The position numbers and the translations under genes were made by a program. Source: Apodospora peruviana (lineage: Eukaryota > Ascomycota > Sordariomycetes > Sordariales > Lasiosphaeriaceae). Taken from it: a stretch of DNA of 64,000 nucleotides. The notes under the pieces were generated by a model. The model did not search any database and was not told the DNA's origin. It saw only the letters and a program-made list of their open reading frames with translations. The stretch is taken from NCBI GenBank assembly GCA_033439685.1, contig JAUEDM010000009.1, positions 744,001 through 808,000 on the forward strand. The letters run 5' to 3'. Positions 45,461 through 56,912 of this stretch are shown here, in pieces; the first letter of the stretch is position 1, and each line of letters begins with the position of its first letter.

Positions 45461-47260
45461 CGTGGTCGGAGTGATAGTTAAGAACTTAAAGATGGAATCC
45501 GAAGTGCCCGAATGATATTTGTGAGAATACAGGACTTGGTCAAAATGGGTATTGAGAAGCGAAACGACAGCGGGTGAGGGAGGAATATTGTGGATATTCC
45601 ACATACTCCCCACACGGAAGTGTTGCTCGAGGATTCCTCAACGTCAGGTCTTCCATCTGCTGCTGGCTCTAGCCTCGCACTCTCGATTTTCTTCTGACCT
45701 GGTAGGCATTGTGTTGTGTTTGTACTATGTGAGACTGGCAGATGTTTGAGGACGTCAGCAAATGCTGAAGGATGTTTTAGCAAGCATTTCAAATTCTAGC
45801 AACGCGTTCGAATACCCTACCCAACCGAACTGTTACAGCACCTGACGAAACAAACCTCGTTAATGCTCTGCTTTTCTCTGTCCGCCTGTGACTTGTCATG
45901 TGCTTCCCTGGCCTCCAAGTTCTCGCCCGAGTCTTCTTAGTCTCCCTATTCTAGACGAGTTGACACTTGCTCCCCGCCCCGTGCATTGGCATTTACTATA
46001 GAATTGGAAGTCGACCAAAATCAAATGAAATGGGGTGTTTAAATCTGCTGTAGAATCGTCAAAAGATACGATATTGGAGAGCCAAGAAGGCGCCCAGCGC
46101 AAACGAAAGGCCGGCGATTACTGCTGAGACTCAGTGGGTCCCTAAACACAGCTTGGAGGGCTACAGTGGGCTGCAGTTTGCTTTACTTTCCTTACCCTTT
46201 TGCCCATACCTCGTGCAGGAGAACACATACAAACAGCTTCGAGACCAGACTTCATGACATGAAGACGTATCCGTATTGTTACATGGGTGTCTGTCAAAAG
46301 ACAATAGCAGGGTAGATGTCCATCCTGGCCTGGAGTGTGATGCGCACTTCGACAGTCGAGCTTCAATCTGATCGTATTGTCCCCCATCACTCGACCGCTT
46401 GCTTTCCACTCTTGCGCTGTACTCCTCGTAGCACAGGCCACTGAGCCAGGGAGTACTTATTTCTTCGAAGATCGGAAATTTTATTTCTCTTTCTACTTTC
46501 TTGCATCGTCAGTCGTGCAAGCCTTCACCGTCTCGTCATTGTTTTTCTCGGTTCTCGAAAGCAGTCTTCGCCTCCAACACACACATCGCCATCGTAAGTA
46601 ACATCGCCACCACATGGTACACATTTTCTACTCCTCCACTACATCTTTGGCTGGGGCTTTCTTTCCTTTTGTCATACGCCATGCTGCCGAGGACAGCATG
46701 GATCAGTTCAGGTGCCGGGAAGTGTCTCAAGATTAGCGGTCAGAGGTTTTTCGGTTGATACGATGGCAGAGTCATTACGGGCCTAGGGCCATATATGGCC
46801 TCACTATAGGGCTATTTTCCGGGGTTCCGAAACCTTGACGGTTGGGTTAAGGTGCATATAGCGAGCGATAATTGTTATGCGTATACCTATGATTTCTAAT
46901 GCGATGTCGTTGATAAGTGAATGTGTATCATGTTAATGCACGTACCCGTCCGTGGGTTGGTGGTGACTGGAGGAAGGGTGGGATGGAATCTGCTATTAGG
47001 GGCACCACTCGCGGGCCGTCCACACGAGGCGACGGCCGGCTGCAGCCCAAGGCATGCCCCCAGTTTCGCGCGCTACGATAAGCACATTCAGGCTCGCCAC
47101 AATTCTCCGCCAGGCCACAACTAGCACGACCAAACCTAGCCTAAGCCCCAGAGATTGACGTCCAAACGAATTCACCGAATCGATGGACAAACACGCGGAG
47201 GGGCAGACACAGATGCAGAAGCTCATGTTTCAACCACTGCAAGCACTACACCACGGGCGG

Positions 47261-47281
47261 TACGTGTACGGCTGCAAGATG
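47261..47281 (+). repeat. 21-bp direct repeat, left copy
   Basis: TACGTGTACGGCTGCAAGAT plus one base. It recurs at 47752-47772 with one substitution. The pair brackets the DapA-like relic. Confidence 0.7.
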
Positions 47282-47544
47282 TTTGCTGAACTTCACTCTT
47301 CGAAGTCCCTCGACAGATCAAGCCCATTTGAACCTCAGTGGCATCTACAATACCTCGGACATTTGCCTGTCCTCCCTCCCATTCTCTTCTCATACCGACA
47401 TGTGCGCCGGCTGTTCAGCGAAGAGTCTCCCTTCTTGTCGAGGACGACCCACTTTGCACGGTGTTCTGACATGAAGAGCACCGAGACGGACCGCTCCGGG
47501 CAGATATCTCCATGGGCTGCGATGTCTCGGAACGTCATCCAGGA

Positions 47545-47730
47545 CAAGCGTGCAAGACAGCCTCACAACGTCGCCGACCACTCGCCCATCCCGGTGCTCG
47601 TGTACAACTTCCCCGGCGCCGCGAACGGCGTCGACCTGGACTCGGACATCCTCCTCAGGATCATCGCGCACCCGCGTGTCGTCGGCGTCAAGCTCACCTG
47701 CGGCAATACCGGCAAGTTGGCACGCGGTGT
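47545..47730 (+). pseudogene. Fragment of a DHDPS/DapA-family aldolase gene
   Basis: Translation gives ADHSPIPVLVYNFPGAANGV DLDSD and then RVVGVKLTCGNTGKL, the strand carrying the Schiff-base lysine (VKLTCGN) of the dihydrodipicolinate synthase/N-acetylneuraminate lyase family. Only about 55 of about 310 residues are present. The N-terminal half of the barrel and everything after GKLAR are absent, and no splice pattern restores them. It is a detached piece of a gene, in good codon shape, so the copying is not ancient. Confidence 0.7.
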
Positions 47731-47751
47731 CGGGGGAGCGCCCCTTGGCGT

Positions 47752-47772
47752 TACGTGTACGACTGCAAGATG
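47752..47772 (+). repeat. 21-bp direct repeat, right copy
   Basis: Second copy of 47261-47281, directly after the DapA-like fragment. The peptide from this copy reads WRYVYDCKMRFV. Confidence 0.7.
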
Positions 47773-48178
47773 CGCTTTGTCCGCGATCCAGCTGTCCGAG
47801 CAGCCTGAACGGATGTGGGAAAGAGTACAGATCCCAATTTTTTCATCTAATCGTTACGTCCAAGGAGCCGCTCTGGGCCAACTTCACCAACTACCTGCGC
47901 AGCCTCTCCAGATTCTGTGTCCTCCATTCCGCCTTCAACAATCAAGATCACGGCTCTTACCGGCCTGGCTTCCGAACGCCAGTCGACCGAGGCTCCCCAA
48001 CATAGGAGGTCGTTTCGGCCAGCCATTGTCGCGCGTGAACTCGCGGCCTCTCCGTCGATCATTGATAAAGGCAAAACAGCGAGGTACTCTCCAAGGTGTA
48101 ACCCAGCCTACAGCCCTACACACCGCATACAGAATCCTCCTACTAATACCAAAGGCCTTGACTTTTGCCGGGGCGGGC

Positions 48179-48945
48179 TTACTGTCGCGACTCCTTGAAG
48201 CTGGTGTGGTGCTGGATTCGGTCAGTAAACACTCTCTCTTCCGCTCTCGGAGGAGTATAGCTCACCACTTCAAAGACATTGGTAAACTTCAGGATCTCCC
48301 CAAACTTGTCCGCGATGCCAGCCTGTCCAGCCGCATTCTTCTCGACGCTCTCCCAACCCGAAAACGCCCCAAAGACCTTGGCGCCGTTCACCTCCTCGAG
48401 TCCCCAGCCATGCGCACCGGCGACGAAGCCATCGGGCGGGTTCTGGCGCAGATGCGACACAATCGCTTCCCACGCTGCCTCGAATGCCGCCCTGTCGACG
48501 CCGGCGGGCAGGAAGATGCTGGTCACCTGAACAACCGGCGCGACGACGACGGTGTCGAAAGGCTTGTGCAGCGTAAACGCGTTGTGGTACGGCTTGACCG
48601 CCGGGTCGGAGGTGTCGATGAGCTCTTGCATGAGCTTGCCTGCCTCTGCGCGGATGGACGAGCCTTGCGCCTGCTTGTAGGCTTCTTCCGATGCCCAGAC
48701 TGTGAACAAAGCGATTGTGTCAGCACAGGTCGCAAGGAACAAGAGTTGAAGCTACACGAAAGACATCACATACCGCTGACAAACTCGGCCGACTGTGGTC
48801 TCTCGATGGTTGCTCCATGCCACGAGCCGTCAAGACCTGGCTGCGCCCGGAGATCTGGCCCGATCTTCTTCAGGGCTGCCGCGGCATCGCTGTCTTTCGA
48901 ATCCGGCTTCAGCGGGAGCCAAGCGACTTCTGTGATTTGTGACAT
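48179..48945 (-). CDS. Dimeric alpha-beta barrel (ABM-like) protein
   Basis: Exons 48945-48774, 48699-48266 and 48211-48179 give 212 residues. Intron 1 (74 nt, GTATGT...CACAG) joins EFVSG to VWASEEAYK. Intron 2 (54 nt, GTGAGC, ACTGAC branch, CCAG) is in frame, so an unspliced 230-residue form is possible; splicing gives the ending FEVHHTSFKESRQ, closer to this family. The start MSQITEVAWLPLKP and the repeated pattern (a strand, then W-E-S/A followed by helix, seen at GSWHGATIE and FSGWESVEKN) mark two ferredoxin-like ABM repeats. Such proteins are often small-molecule oxygenases or unknowns. The exact role is not readable. Its 3' end runs close to the DapA-like relic. Confidence 0.75.
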
Positions 48946-50758
48946 GTCGTAGAGGTGTGTAATTGAGATCTCCCTCTTAACTCAAATTGCTCGCACAAAT
49001 AAGCTGATGGGAAAAGAAAGGGCAGGTCCAGACAACTTATACCCCCTTGGTTCTTACTTCCTCCGTACAGCCCAGCCGAGGCTAGAAGCCGCGATAGTTT
49101 CGGATAAACAAGAGCCATCTTACCCTACCTCCCAAATTCGAAGATTCCCATATTTAGAACACGATCTTGGCCGTTGATGGCGTTCATTGGCGCATCTTAC
49201 AAGGCTGATGAATGGGCAATATCGTGCATGGAAAGGGCCAACCTCGACTATTATGCCACTGGCCCGTCCCGAACTCCCGATTCGTGCCCCCTTTTCCCCA
49301 ATTCCCGGATTGGGCACCCGGAACGACGACCCAACCAACCAACCAACCCGGATATGCAGGCCAACCAACAAGCAAGATACATTCTAGAAGACAGATCTCG
49401 ACTAGTCTTGTCATTTCCGTTTCCCAGTGTTGTTTCTGGGAGGGGCTTCGCGGCCGCATGGGACTCCAAAGGGAACCAAAAAATACGGTCAGACGAATGA
49501 CATCCCGCCCTCACCGCCTGATGGCCGACTCCGAAAAGCATCCTATTGCTTACACAACAGTTAAGAGCAGACTCTGGAATATTTTGCCCAAGTTCACACG
49601 GGATTATGACTGACAGGCTCGCCGGAAACTACGTTGATGAACAGTAGTAGGTCTTAGAGAAGACTCACCCTGCTGGCTCGATCACTTTTAGTGACATCAT
49701 CTCCTAAGCCACTGGACCAACCACTTGCCTGCATGTTTGTCGCCACGATGACTAGCCAACACAACTCTCAGTGGTCTTGCGAAACATAAGGCTCTTGTGA
49801 TACACGACGTGAACTAGAAACGGACTTGGCGTCATGATGCTTCTTTCAACCACGCACGCGCGTGCGACGTGTCAGACTATTGTCGACTGGGGCGCCTTCC
49901 GCCACGAGGCAGCATCTCCTATTTGCGCCTAAAGGTGCACATCCCACCTGCAGGTCGTTGCATACACACTGCGTTATACTTGAGGTAGTCAGGCGAGAGA
50001 CAGGCAAAACGACAAGGAATAAAGTACAATTTTGTTGTCGGGCCCGAACAAGTGATCCCGGTTCCAGGGCGCCTCACTTCCGGAGCGGACACCCGAGCCG
50101 CGCGTTCGGAGAATAAACTCCTGGTCATGCAATTATGGCGATGCGCACTCGAGCAGACGAACATCGGCTTGCACGGGCGAGCGAAAGGCAGATGCTGTGT
50201 TATGTAAGTCATACTCTGCTGCATGTGATAAGCATCTTCGAGCAGCACACAACCTATAGGAGCCAAGCTTTTTATCCCGGATTTTTACCAGGCGTATGCG
50301 TCTCGGTAAGGGGATACTTTTGCTAATGTATTTACCGCGGCAGTGTTTTTCGATTTGGCCGGTAGAATAGAGACACGCCAGCCAGACCATTGATCCTTCA
50401 TTTATTTAGATAGGGATTCTAGTGACCACGTCTCCTTCCGATTTGATGTCTGGAATGAGACTCGATCTCCCCACTGCCTTTCGCTGCTTTTCTTGCAAGT
50501 GCCGACATGGAGATGGGTGAGTGCCTGGACGAATGGACGTTGTAAAACCTCAGACTATACCGATGAGCGTGTAACCGGGGAAAGGGGCAAGTAATGGATG
50601 GGGGGTGTATCAGATTGGAGATAAGAGATGTCCAAACGTTTCCCTCTTAAGGGGAGTGGGCTTGGCTTTTTTTTTCTCTCTTTCTGACGTCTGGCACCAG
50701 GCTACTCCTGGTGTAATCTCCAATAGCCACCATCGCTGCTGCTGTTGCCACTGCCAAC
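48946..50758. other. Intergenic, no supported gene
   Basis: Contains a CCAA microsatellite (about 49328-49350) and the tyrosinase promoter. A short pyrimidine tract lies 80-90 bp ahead of the tyrosinase ATG. Confidence 0.55.
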
Positions 50759-52362
50759 ATGCGGACGATATGGAGTGCTGTCTTGGTGTTGTCGCCCCTC
50801 CTTGTTGGAGTGAGCGCGGCGCCAGCAGACGCCCCGGCTGCGTCGGGATGGGCGTCCAAGATCAAAGTGTACGCTGTCTCAACTTTCATGTTTGCTATTG
50901 ATGCTGGATTTGGCTAACATGATATCTTTCATTTAGTATTCGCAATGCCGAATACCCTCTCGACGTCGTCGACAAGCTCGAGGAGGACATGTTCCCCAAA
51001 GTTGAAGCCTTTCTCAACAAGAAGATTGCTGCAGGCAAGAACAATGGCTGCACGCTCGAGAACGCCGCGGTCAGGAGGGAGTGGTCAGTCTTCTCGTAAT
51101 ATGCGTGTGGCTCCGTTGGTCTGTAACTAAGCCCCTCACACATAACAGGAGCGACATGAGCATTCCCGACAGAGAGGAATACGTCCGCGCCGTGACGTGT
51201 CTGATGAAGCTACCCGCCAAGGCCGACAAGAACAAGTTTCCTGGCGCCATCAGCCGGTTCGATGACTTCGTCGCGTACCACATGACGCACGCGGGCGTGC
51301 TGCATGACAACCTCCATTTGTTTGCTGCGCACAAGTATTTTCTCTATGCTTACGAGCAAGCTCTTCGCAACGAGTGCAATTATACAGGCTACCAGCCGGT
51401 ATGCTGAGTCGTGTCCACTGTTTGGTGTGTCCAGTCATGGCTCATAGTGGCTGCTAGTACATGAACTACGACCGGTACGCCAATGACCCGATCAACTCGC
51501 CCATGTTCAACGGCAACTCATCCAGCATGGGCGGCAACGGCGAGCACGACCCAACTTACAGGGGGATCACGCAGAATGGTCGCAACCCCAACTTGATCAA
51601 ATCCGGCGGGGGTGGCGGTTGCGTCAAGTCTGGCCCCTTTTCAGAGTATGTTCACTCACTGCCGTATCCTACCCCTTTCGCGATACTTAGTTACTAACGT
51701 TATGATGGCAAAAACAGCATGGTCGTCAGCCTCGGCCCCATGACCAAGATGGTGGCAAATATCCCATCAAACCGGCGATCCGACGGTCTCGGGTCGAACC
51801 CGCGCTGCCTGCGCCGCGACATCAACCGCAACGCGGCCATGGGCGCCACGGCCGACCGCGCCTACAAGCTGATCAACGGCAACAAGGGGATCGACGGGTT
51901 CTACAACGAGTTGCTGGGACAGCCACCTCCCAAGAATGATCCATATCCTTGGGGTGTAAGTTGTCTCTCTCTCCTCCTGCCTTTGCTATACATTTTGAAC
52001 GGGGGACGGATACTGACACCTGTGTAATAAAGATCCACACAGCAGGCCATTATATTCATGCCGTCGACCCTGGCGGTGATCCAGCCACCTCTCCGGGCGA
52101 TCCGGTCTTCTACTTCCACCACGGTGCGCTGGACCGGCTTTGGTGGATCTGGCAGATGCAGGACCCCGACGCCCGGCTCAACGCCGTGCCGCTGATTATG
52201 GCCGACATGCCTGGAATGAACCACGGAAAACGGCAGAAGAAACCGGTGGATCTGGACAAGGAGATGATGGATATTGATTGGATCGCACCGCCGATCAAGT
52301 TGCTTGAGGCGCATGATAATCTTGGCGGAAATGGTGGTGCTTTCTGTTATGTTTATGTCTAA
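50759..52362 (+). CDS. Secreted tyrosinase (type-3 copper oxidase)
   Basis: Six exons: 50759-50868, 50937-51083, 51149-51398, 51458-51645, 51718-51955, 52033-52362. They give 420 residues; every junction keeps frame with GT-AG introns of 59-77 nt. Residues 1-20 (MRTIWSAVLVLSPLLVGVSA) are a signal peptide. The copper-A histidines lie in YHMTHAGVLHDNLHLFAAHKYF, and the copper-B histidines in IHTAGHY and, later, FYFHHGALDRLWWIWQ. The family hallmark GCVKSGPFSDMVV is present across exon 4/5. This is the short secreted fungal class that oxidises phenols to quinones, in melanin formation or lignin-phenol chemistry. The copper-A site has His in a slightly different spacing from textbook tyrosinases (AAHKYF in place of SWHRYF), so substrate range may differ. 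Confidence 0.9.
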
Positions 52363-53180
52363 ATCCCGACTGATTTTTGATTTTGTTGTGGGTTCATCAT
52401 GTGCTTGAATGAGGTGGCTTTTGTTGAATGGGATTGAAGGCGAAATGCCAGCAGCCTCCCACCTGTGGTCAAATAGGGGTAACACAACAGCGCGTTGATA
52501 CGGCAACCACAAACGCCCCGTCATGAGGTACCTACGATCACGGCATTGCCGCTCTGTTTACGATCGATTTATTCATATAGCTTGAAGTCTACGAGATGAT
52601 GACTGTATATGAACCTGACAAATTTGGGAGGAAATCTTTGGCATTTTCATTCTCGGGGACATGCTATTGGCCACCTCCCAGTCCGTCTTGGGTTACGGTA
52701 GGAGCGGGTAATTTGTAGATTAATCTACAATGCTTGAAGGCAAGTAATTATGCTAAAAGGGGTAGTTCGGTATTACGTGGAGATGGTTTAGTGCTGGAAA
52801 AGAAAAGAATCTAAGGATTCGACGCCCGCCCACATCCCGCAGAGTTTATCAGATTGACGTAGTTATACAAGATATACCAATGCAAAATTGCCTACCTTAG
52901 GTAATGTGGCTGTTCGAGATAGCATCTTATATTTAAAGGACAACGAATTTGCCAGGTACTTGTAATCACATCGAAGCTGGTATGAGGTGAACACCCACCA
53001 CTTTGGGTTTCCAAGTCCATGTTTAGGGTAGATTTTTACCGAATGTTAATTATCGTACATTTCCTTCTGTCTTGGTACTTTGCCAGTGTGTTGTATCAAC
53101 TACTTTCTCGCCATCCATTCAAGCCGTTTTTATTTCCCTTTTTGTCCTTCCAGAGTTCCTGTAAGTCTGCCCTCTCCATC
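52363..53180. other. Intergenic between convergent genes
   Basis: Shared 3' region of tyrosinase and the GH2 gene, AT-rich, no gene seen. Confidence 0.6.
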
Positions 53181-55931
53181 TCACGGAACCGCGGTCAAGG
53201 CAACAATACCCCTAGTCAAACCCTCCGCCGTCGCCACGACAGTCACAAGACCACCGGCACCCGGCTTCGCACGCATGATAGCCAGCGCCTTACCACTGAA
53301 CGCCTTGCGCGTCTTGGACGGGAACGCGACCATGTCATACGGATCCCCGTTATCAGTGGCCGCGATTTCACCCATATCGTAACCACCCACAACAGTCACA
53401 ACAGTGAAAGTAATAGCGTTGCTCGCGTCCGGAACGACAAGTCCATCCTTGTCGACGACTTCGACGGTCAGGAACGAGAGGTCGTGTCCGTCTGCCTTGA
53501 TCAGGCTGCGGTCTGCCGTCAAACGCAGCGCCGCCGGCGCGCCTGTGGTCAGAACGGTATCGTTCGCCCATTCCTTTCCGTCCTTGAAGGTGACGACGCG
53601 CAGCTCGCCTGGCTCGTAGCGGACGTCATCCCACCGGAACCTATAACTCGTAACATTGGAGGCTTTTTTGAGTGTGCCAAGTGTCTTACCATTGAGGAAA
53701 AGCTCGGCCTCGTCGGCAGCAGTAAACACATGCACAGGCGTCACCTCCCCTTTTCTGTCTGGCCAGTTCCAGTGCGGTAGGATATGGGCGGTCTTGAGGT
53801 CCGGCCGCCAGCGCGCCTGGTACAGATGGAATCGGTCCTTCTTGAAGCCGCATAGGTCAACAATGCCAAAGTACGAGCTGCGCGCGGAGTAGTACGGCGT
53901 CGGCTCGCCGAGGTAGTCCCACCCGGTCCAGACGAACTCGCCGGCCACGTACGGCTGGTTCTCGTCCTGCTTGGCAAAGACTTTGTCGGGCGAGGCGCCG
54001 AAGGGCGTGCTGTAGAGCTCGTACGCGCTCACCTGTCGGAGTTTAGGATCGCTGCCGCCAGCAGGAATCTGATCGGTCTGCGGCGCGCTGGACTCGTTCG
54101 TTACCGGAAAGAAATACGTCCCGCGCGTGCTGAGGGCCGCCGCGGTCTCGCTGCTCAGAAGAAGGGAGTTGGGAAACGCTTTGTGGAAGTCCGGATATAG
54201 TGGTGGTGTGTGGGTGCCTGTGAAACCGGAGTAGGCGGGTGTGTCGCGGATCCCTTCGCCCTGGTAGTTGAGGCTCATGATGTCGAAGGCTTCAGTAAAA
54301 GGCGTGTTGGGCTTGGCAACGTTCATCGACGCGGTGCTGCCGCGGTGTGAAGGGTCTTCCTCGTGCACGATGGCGCTCAGCCGCCGGCCGATGGAACCCC
54401 CGTTGGCGCCGTCCGTCTGCTCGCCCACCTCGTTGCCTGTGCTCCACGCGAAGATAGACGGGTGATTGCGGTCGCGGCGCATCATGGCGCGCAGGTCGGC
54501 CTCGGACCAGTCGTCGAAGATGAGGTGGAAATCGTTGGGGTTCTTCTGGTTCTGCCAGCAATCGAAGGCTTCGTTCATGACCAGGAAGCCCATCTCGTCG
54601 GCTAGGTCGAGCAGCTCGGGCGCAGGAGGGTTGTGCGACATGCGGATTGCGTTTGCCCCCAGCTCGCGGAGGACTTCGAGTTGGCGTTCTGCCGCGCGGT
54701 GGTTGAAGGCGGCGCCGAGAGCGCCGAGATCATGGTGCTGGTTGACGCCCTGGAGGTAGATCCGCTCGCCGTTAACAAGTAGGCCTCTTTCACCGGTGGC
54801 GTTGAGGGTGCGAATGCCGAACCGCGTCTCGTACGTATCGATAGTCTTGTTGCTGCTGGCGAGGATTAGTCGCGTTACTGCCACGTGTAAGTTTGGCGTC
54901 TGTGTTGGCGGTGGCCCCCAGAGCTTCGGCTTCTCGACTTTGGCAGACGTGTTGACTGTCTGCCTCTGACCAGGCAGAACGGAAACGAGCTTTGAGCCCA
55001 GGCTAGCCACCTTCATGCCTCGCATTCCGGCCTTGACGTCTGCCAACTCGTAGATATCGGTAGCTACCATGACTTCTCGGCTGCTATTGCCGCTATTCTC
55101 GACTTGAACCGATAGTTGAACAGTGGCCGCCTCAGCAGTCGCGCCCTCGGTGGTGACTAAAGTGCCCCATTGCGCGATGTGGGTATCGTCGACCTTCACC
55201 AACCACACATTGCGATAGAGACCACCGCCGGGATACCAGCGTGACGACTGAACTGGGTTGTCGAGTCGTATTGCCAGCTGATTGTCGCTACTATTTAGCT
55301 TGAGATACGGCGTGAGGTCGACGCGGAACGAGTTGTACCCAAAGGGCCACCCGCCGGCCAAATTTCCGTTGATCCAGACCATCGAATACGACATGGCGCC
55401 GTCGATGTCAAGGTAGATACGTCTGTCTTCGTCTTCGGGCCCTATGGTGAGCTTGCGGCGGTACCAGGCAATACCATGGATTGGCAAGCGGCCCATGCCG
55501 CCGCCAACGACAGGAGTATCGGCAGTGTAGAAGGGACCTTTGATGGCCCAGTCGTGCGGCAGGTCCACGGCTTCCCAATCAGTGTCGTTGTAGCTGTCGC
55601 CCGCAAAGGAGATCCTGAAACCTGGCTGCCTGTCGACAGGCGTCTTAAAGTGCGTGGCTGGATCATTGATGAAGGCGTTTGCCATTGGGAGGATCCATGG
55701 CTTCAACACCTGAGCTTGGCCAGGCGTGTCCTGGCGCTTGTCGTAGACAATGTTGTCCGGGTTGGACTCCCAGCGCTTGAAGTGCCAGCCCTTGTTGAGG
55801 CTGATGCGTTCCCGACCACTGGCTGCATCGTCCCACAGTGCGTCTGCAGCTTGAACGAGCAGCAGTAACAGGCCAAACAGGAGCACACCTGCATGTGCTG
55901 TGGCCGCAAGCCGGTTGACAAGTGCCGTCAT
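53181..55931 (-). CDS. Secreted GH2 beta-galactosidase-type glycoside hydrolase
   Basis: One exon, 916 residues. A signal peptide covers about 1-31 (hydrophobic GVLLFGLLLLLVQAADA). Then come the GH2 sugar-binding domain (about 45-250, with DLPHDWAIKGPF), an immunoglobulin-like domain, the catalytic barrel (about 370-690), and C-terminal beta domains of the DUF4982 type starting near VTPVHVFTAADEAELFLNGK. The acid/base is E501 (STGNEVGEQ) and the likely nucleophile E595 (LLSSETAAA); NPPAPELLDLADEMGFLVMN is a strong GH2 signature. Substrates in this class are beta-galactosides, though beta-glucuronidase activity cannot be excluded from motifs. It should act outside the cell on hemicellulose side chains. 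It is divergent from the CE15 gene, 981 bp away, which invites joint regulation. Confidence 0.92.
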   Translation of the reverse strand: MTALVNRLAATAHAGVLLFGLLLLLVQAADALWDDAASGRERISLNKGWHFKRWESNPDNIVYDKRQDTPGQAQVLKPWILPMANAFINDPATHFKTPVDRQPGFRISFAGDSYNDTDWEAVDLPHDWAIKGPFYTADTPVVGGGMGRLPIHGIAWYRRKLTIGPEDEDRRIYLDIDGAMSYSMVWINGNLAGGWPFGYNSFRVDLTPYLKLNSSDNQLAIRLDNPVQSSRWYPGGGLYRNVWLVKVDDTHIAQWGTLVTTEGATAEAATVQLSVQVENSGNSSREVMVATDIYELADVKAGMRGMKVASLGSKLVSVLPGQRQTVNTSAKVEKPKLWGPPPTQTPNLHVAVTRLILASSNKTIDTYETRFGIRTLNATGERGLLVNGERIYLQGVNQHHDLGALGAAFNHRAAERQLEVLRELGANAIRMSHNPPAPELLDLADEMGFLVMNEAFDCWQNQKNPNDFHLIFDDWSEADLRAMMRRDRNHPSIFAWSTGNEVGEQTDGANGGSIGRRLSAIVHEEDPSHRGSTASMNVAKPNTPFTEAFDIMSLNYQGEGIRDTPAYSGFTGTHTPPLYPDFHKAFPNSLLLSSETAAALSTRGTYFFPVTNESSAPQTDQIPAGGSDPKLRQVSAYELYSTPFGASPDKVFAKQDENQPYVAGEFVWTGWDYLGEPTPYYSARSSYFGIVDLCGFKKDRFHLYQARWRPDLKTAHILPHWNWPDRKGEVTPVHVFTAADEAELFLNGKTLGTLKKASNVTSYRFRWDDVRYEPGELRVVTFKDGKEWANDTVLTTGAPAALRLTADRSLIKADGHDLSFLTVEVVDKDGLVVPDASNAITFTVVTVVGGYDMGEIAATDNGDPYDMVAFPSKTRKAFSGKALAIMRAKPGAGGLVTVVATAEGLTRGIVALTAVP

Positions 55932-56912
55932 CGTTTGTTGACGCGTGCCGGCTACGCGGAGAGACCGAGGGTGATGTGCTTAATGCCCGGGATTTTCTCT
56001 TCCACCGAGCGCACTTATAGGTGATAAGGGCAGGCGTGTGATCAACACTGAAAGTATCCGCCCTGTTTGGCTCATTTTTTTCAGCTTGGCAACCTTGGGG
56101 ATTTCCGACTTCTCGTTTCGAGAAGCAGCTCACGCTACCGGTACCAACGTAGTATTTCTACTTCCCCTCCGAAAATAACCGGGTAAATGGGCTGTCACAT
56201 ATAAATCCCACTTAGTACCAAAGAGACTCAGTCAGTTGTTCGGTCCGCCTGAATGTCGTTCCCTGGCCCCCGCTAGTTCGCAGTGTCGTTTCGCTTTCAC
56301 AAGCGCCAAGACGGTGGACTATATACCGGTGGCAGTCCCCCATTCGATACGATGACTGGGCTGAAGGGATGTGGGCGGCAAGTTCCGCTTTCATATGACT
56401 TGGACCGTTCCCGCGTTTATCACTGGAGGACAAAAATTCTCCGTGCCAGTTTAGGCAATCCCGCCGCAGGAAGGTTTTTTTTCCGTCTGGGCGATCTCTG
56501 TCTTGACTGGCCAATGAAGGAATTCTCTCGATTCTGTGACTTCATCTCTGGGTGTGTTTTATGCCAAGCAGTTGGGTATGCTACTTAAACTGATCTGGCA
56601 TGAAACTTGATGGCCCAGATTTATCGGACATTCTTGAGGGAACCGCTGCCAAAGATTAATGAATCCGGGGTATCCTGCCAAGTGTTGATGAAGTGATAGG
56701 CCGTCCAGGTCTTGGTCACGGACTCACGGCAAGACCTCACTCATGGTAGTCGGATGTACATAAGGAGGAGTGGAGCGGGTTTCAAGTTGAAGTTGTGCAA
56801 GCTCGGGCTCGTGAACTCCTTGAGTTGTTTCTCTCGAACCCATTGCACGAGTCAGAGCCCATACACGGGAACACCCTCAGCCAACATATCTTGATCCCCT
56901 GCGCTATTCGTC
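55932..56912. promoter_or_regulatory. Divergent promoter of the GH2 and CE15 genes
   Basis: 981 bp between two outward start codons of secreted hemicellulose enzymes. It must serve both genes. I did not identify specific activator or repressor sites with confidence. Confidence 0.55.

Larger units (their letters stand above)
42436..47544. other. Long intergenic region with several repeat arrays
   Basis: 5.1 kb with no intact gene recognised. It holds the 5' region of the acidic protein gene with 50-bp repeats (42735-42880), a 16-bp array (43121-43184), a duplicated 39-bp segment (45084 and 45422), a GGCCATATATGGCC palindrome (46787-46800), and CT-rich promoter-like sequence near 46470-46620 with no credible gene after it. 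Confidence 0.5.

Noticed and set aside
46787..46800. GGCCATATATGGCC palindrome as a regulatory site
   Set aside because: A perfect 14-bp palindrome, but no gene starts nearby and no known fungal factor fits.
47183..48952. Plus-strand open frame of 589 codons
   Set aside because: Its first third covers the DapA-like relic and its last third is antisense to the ABM-like gene; the whole has no coherent domain and starts far from any promoter signal.
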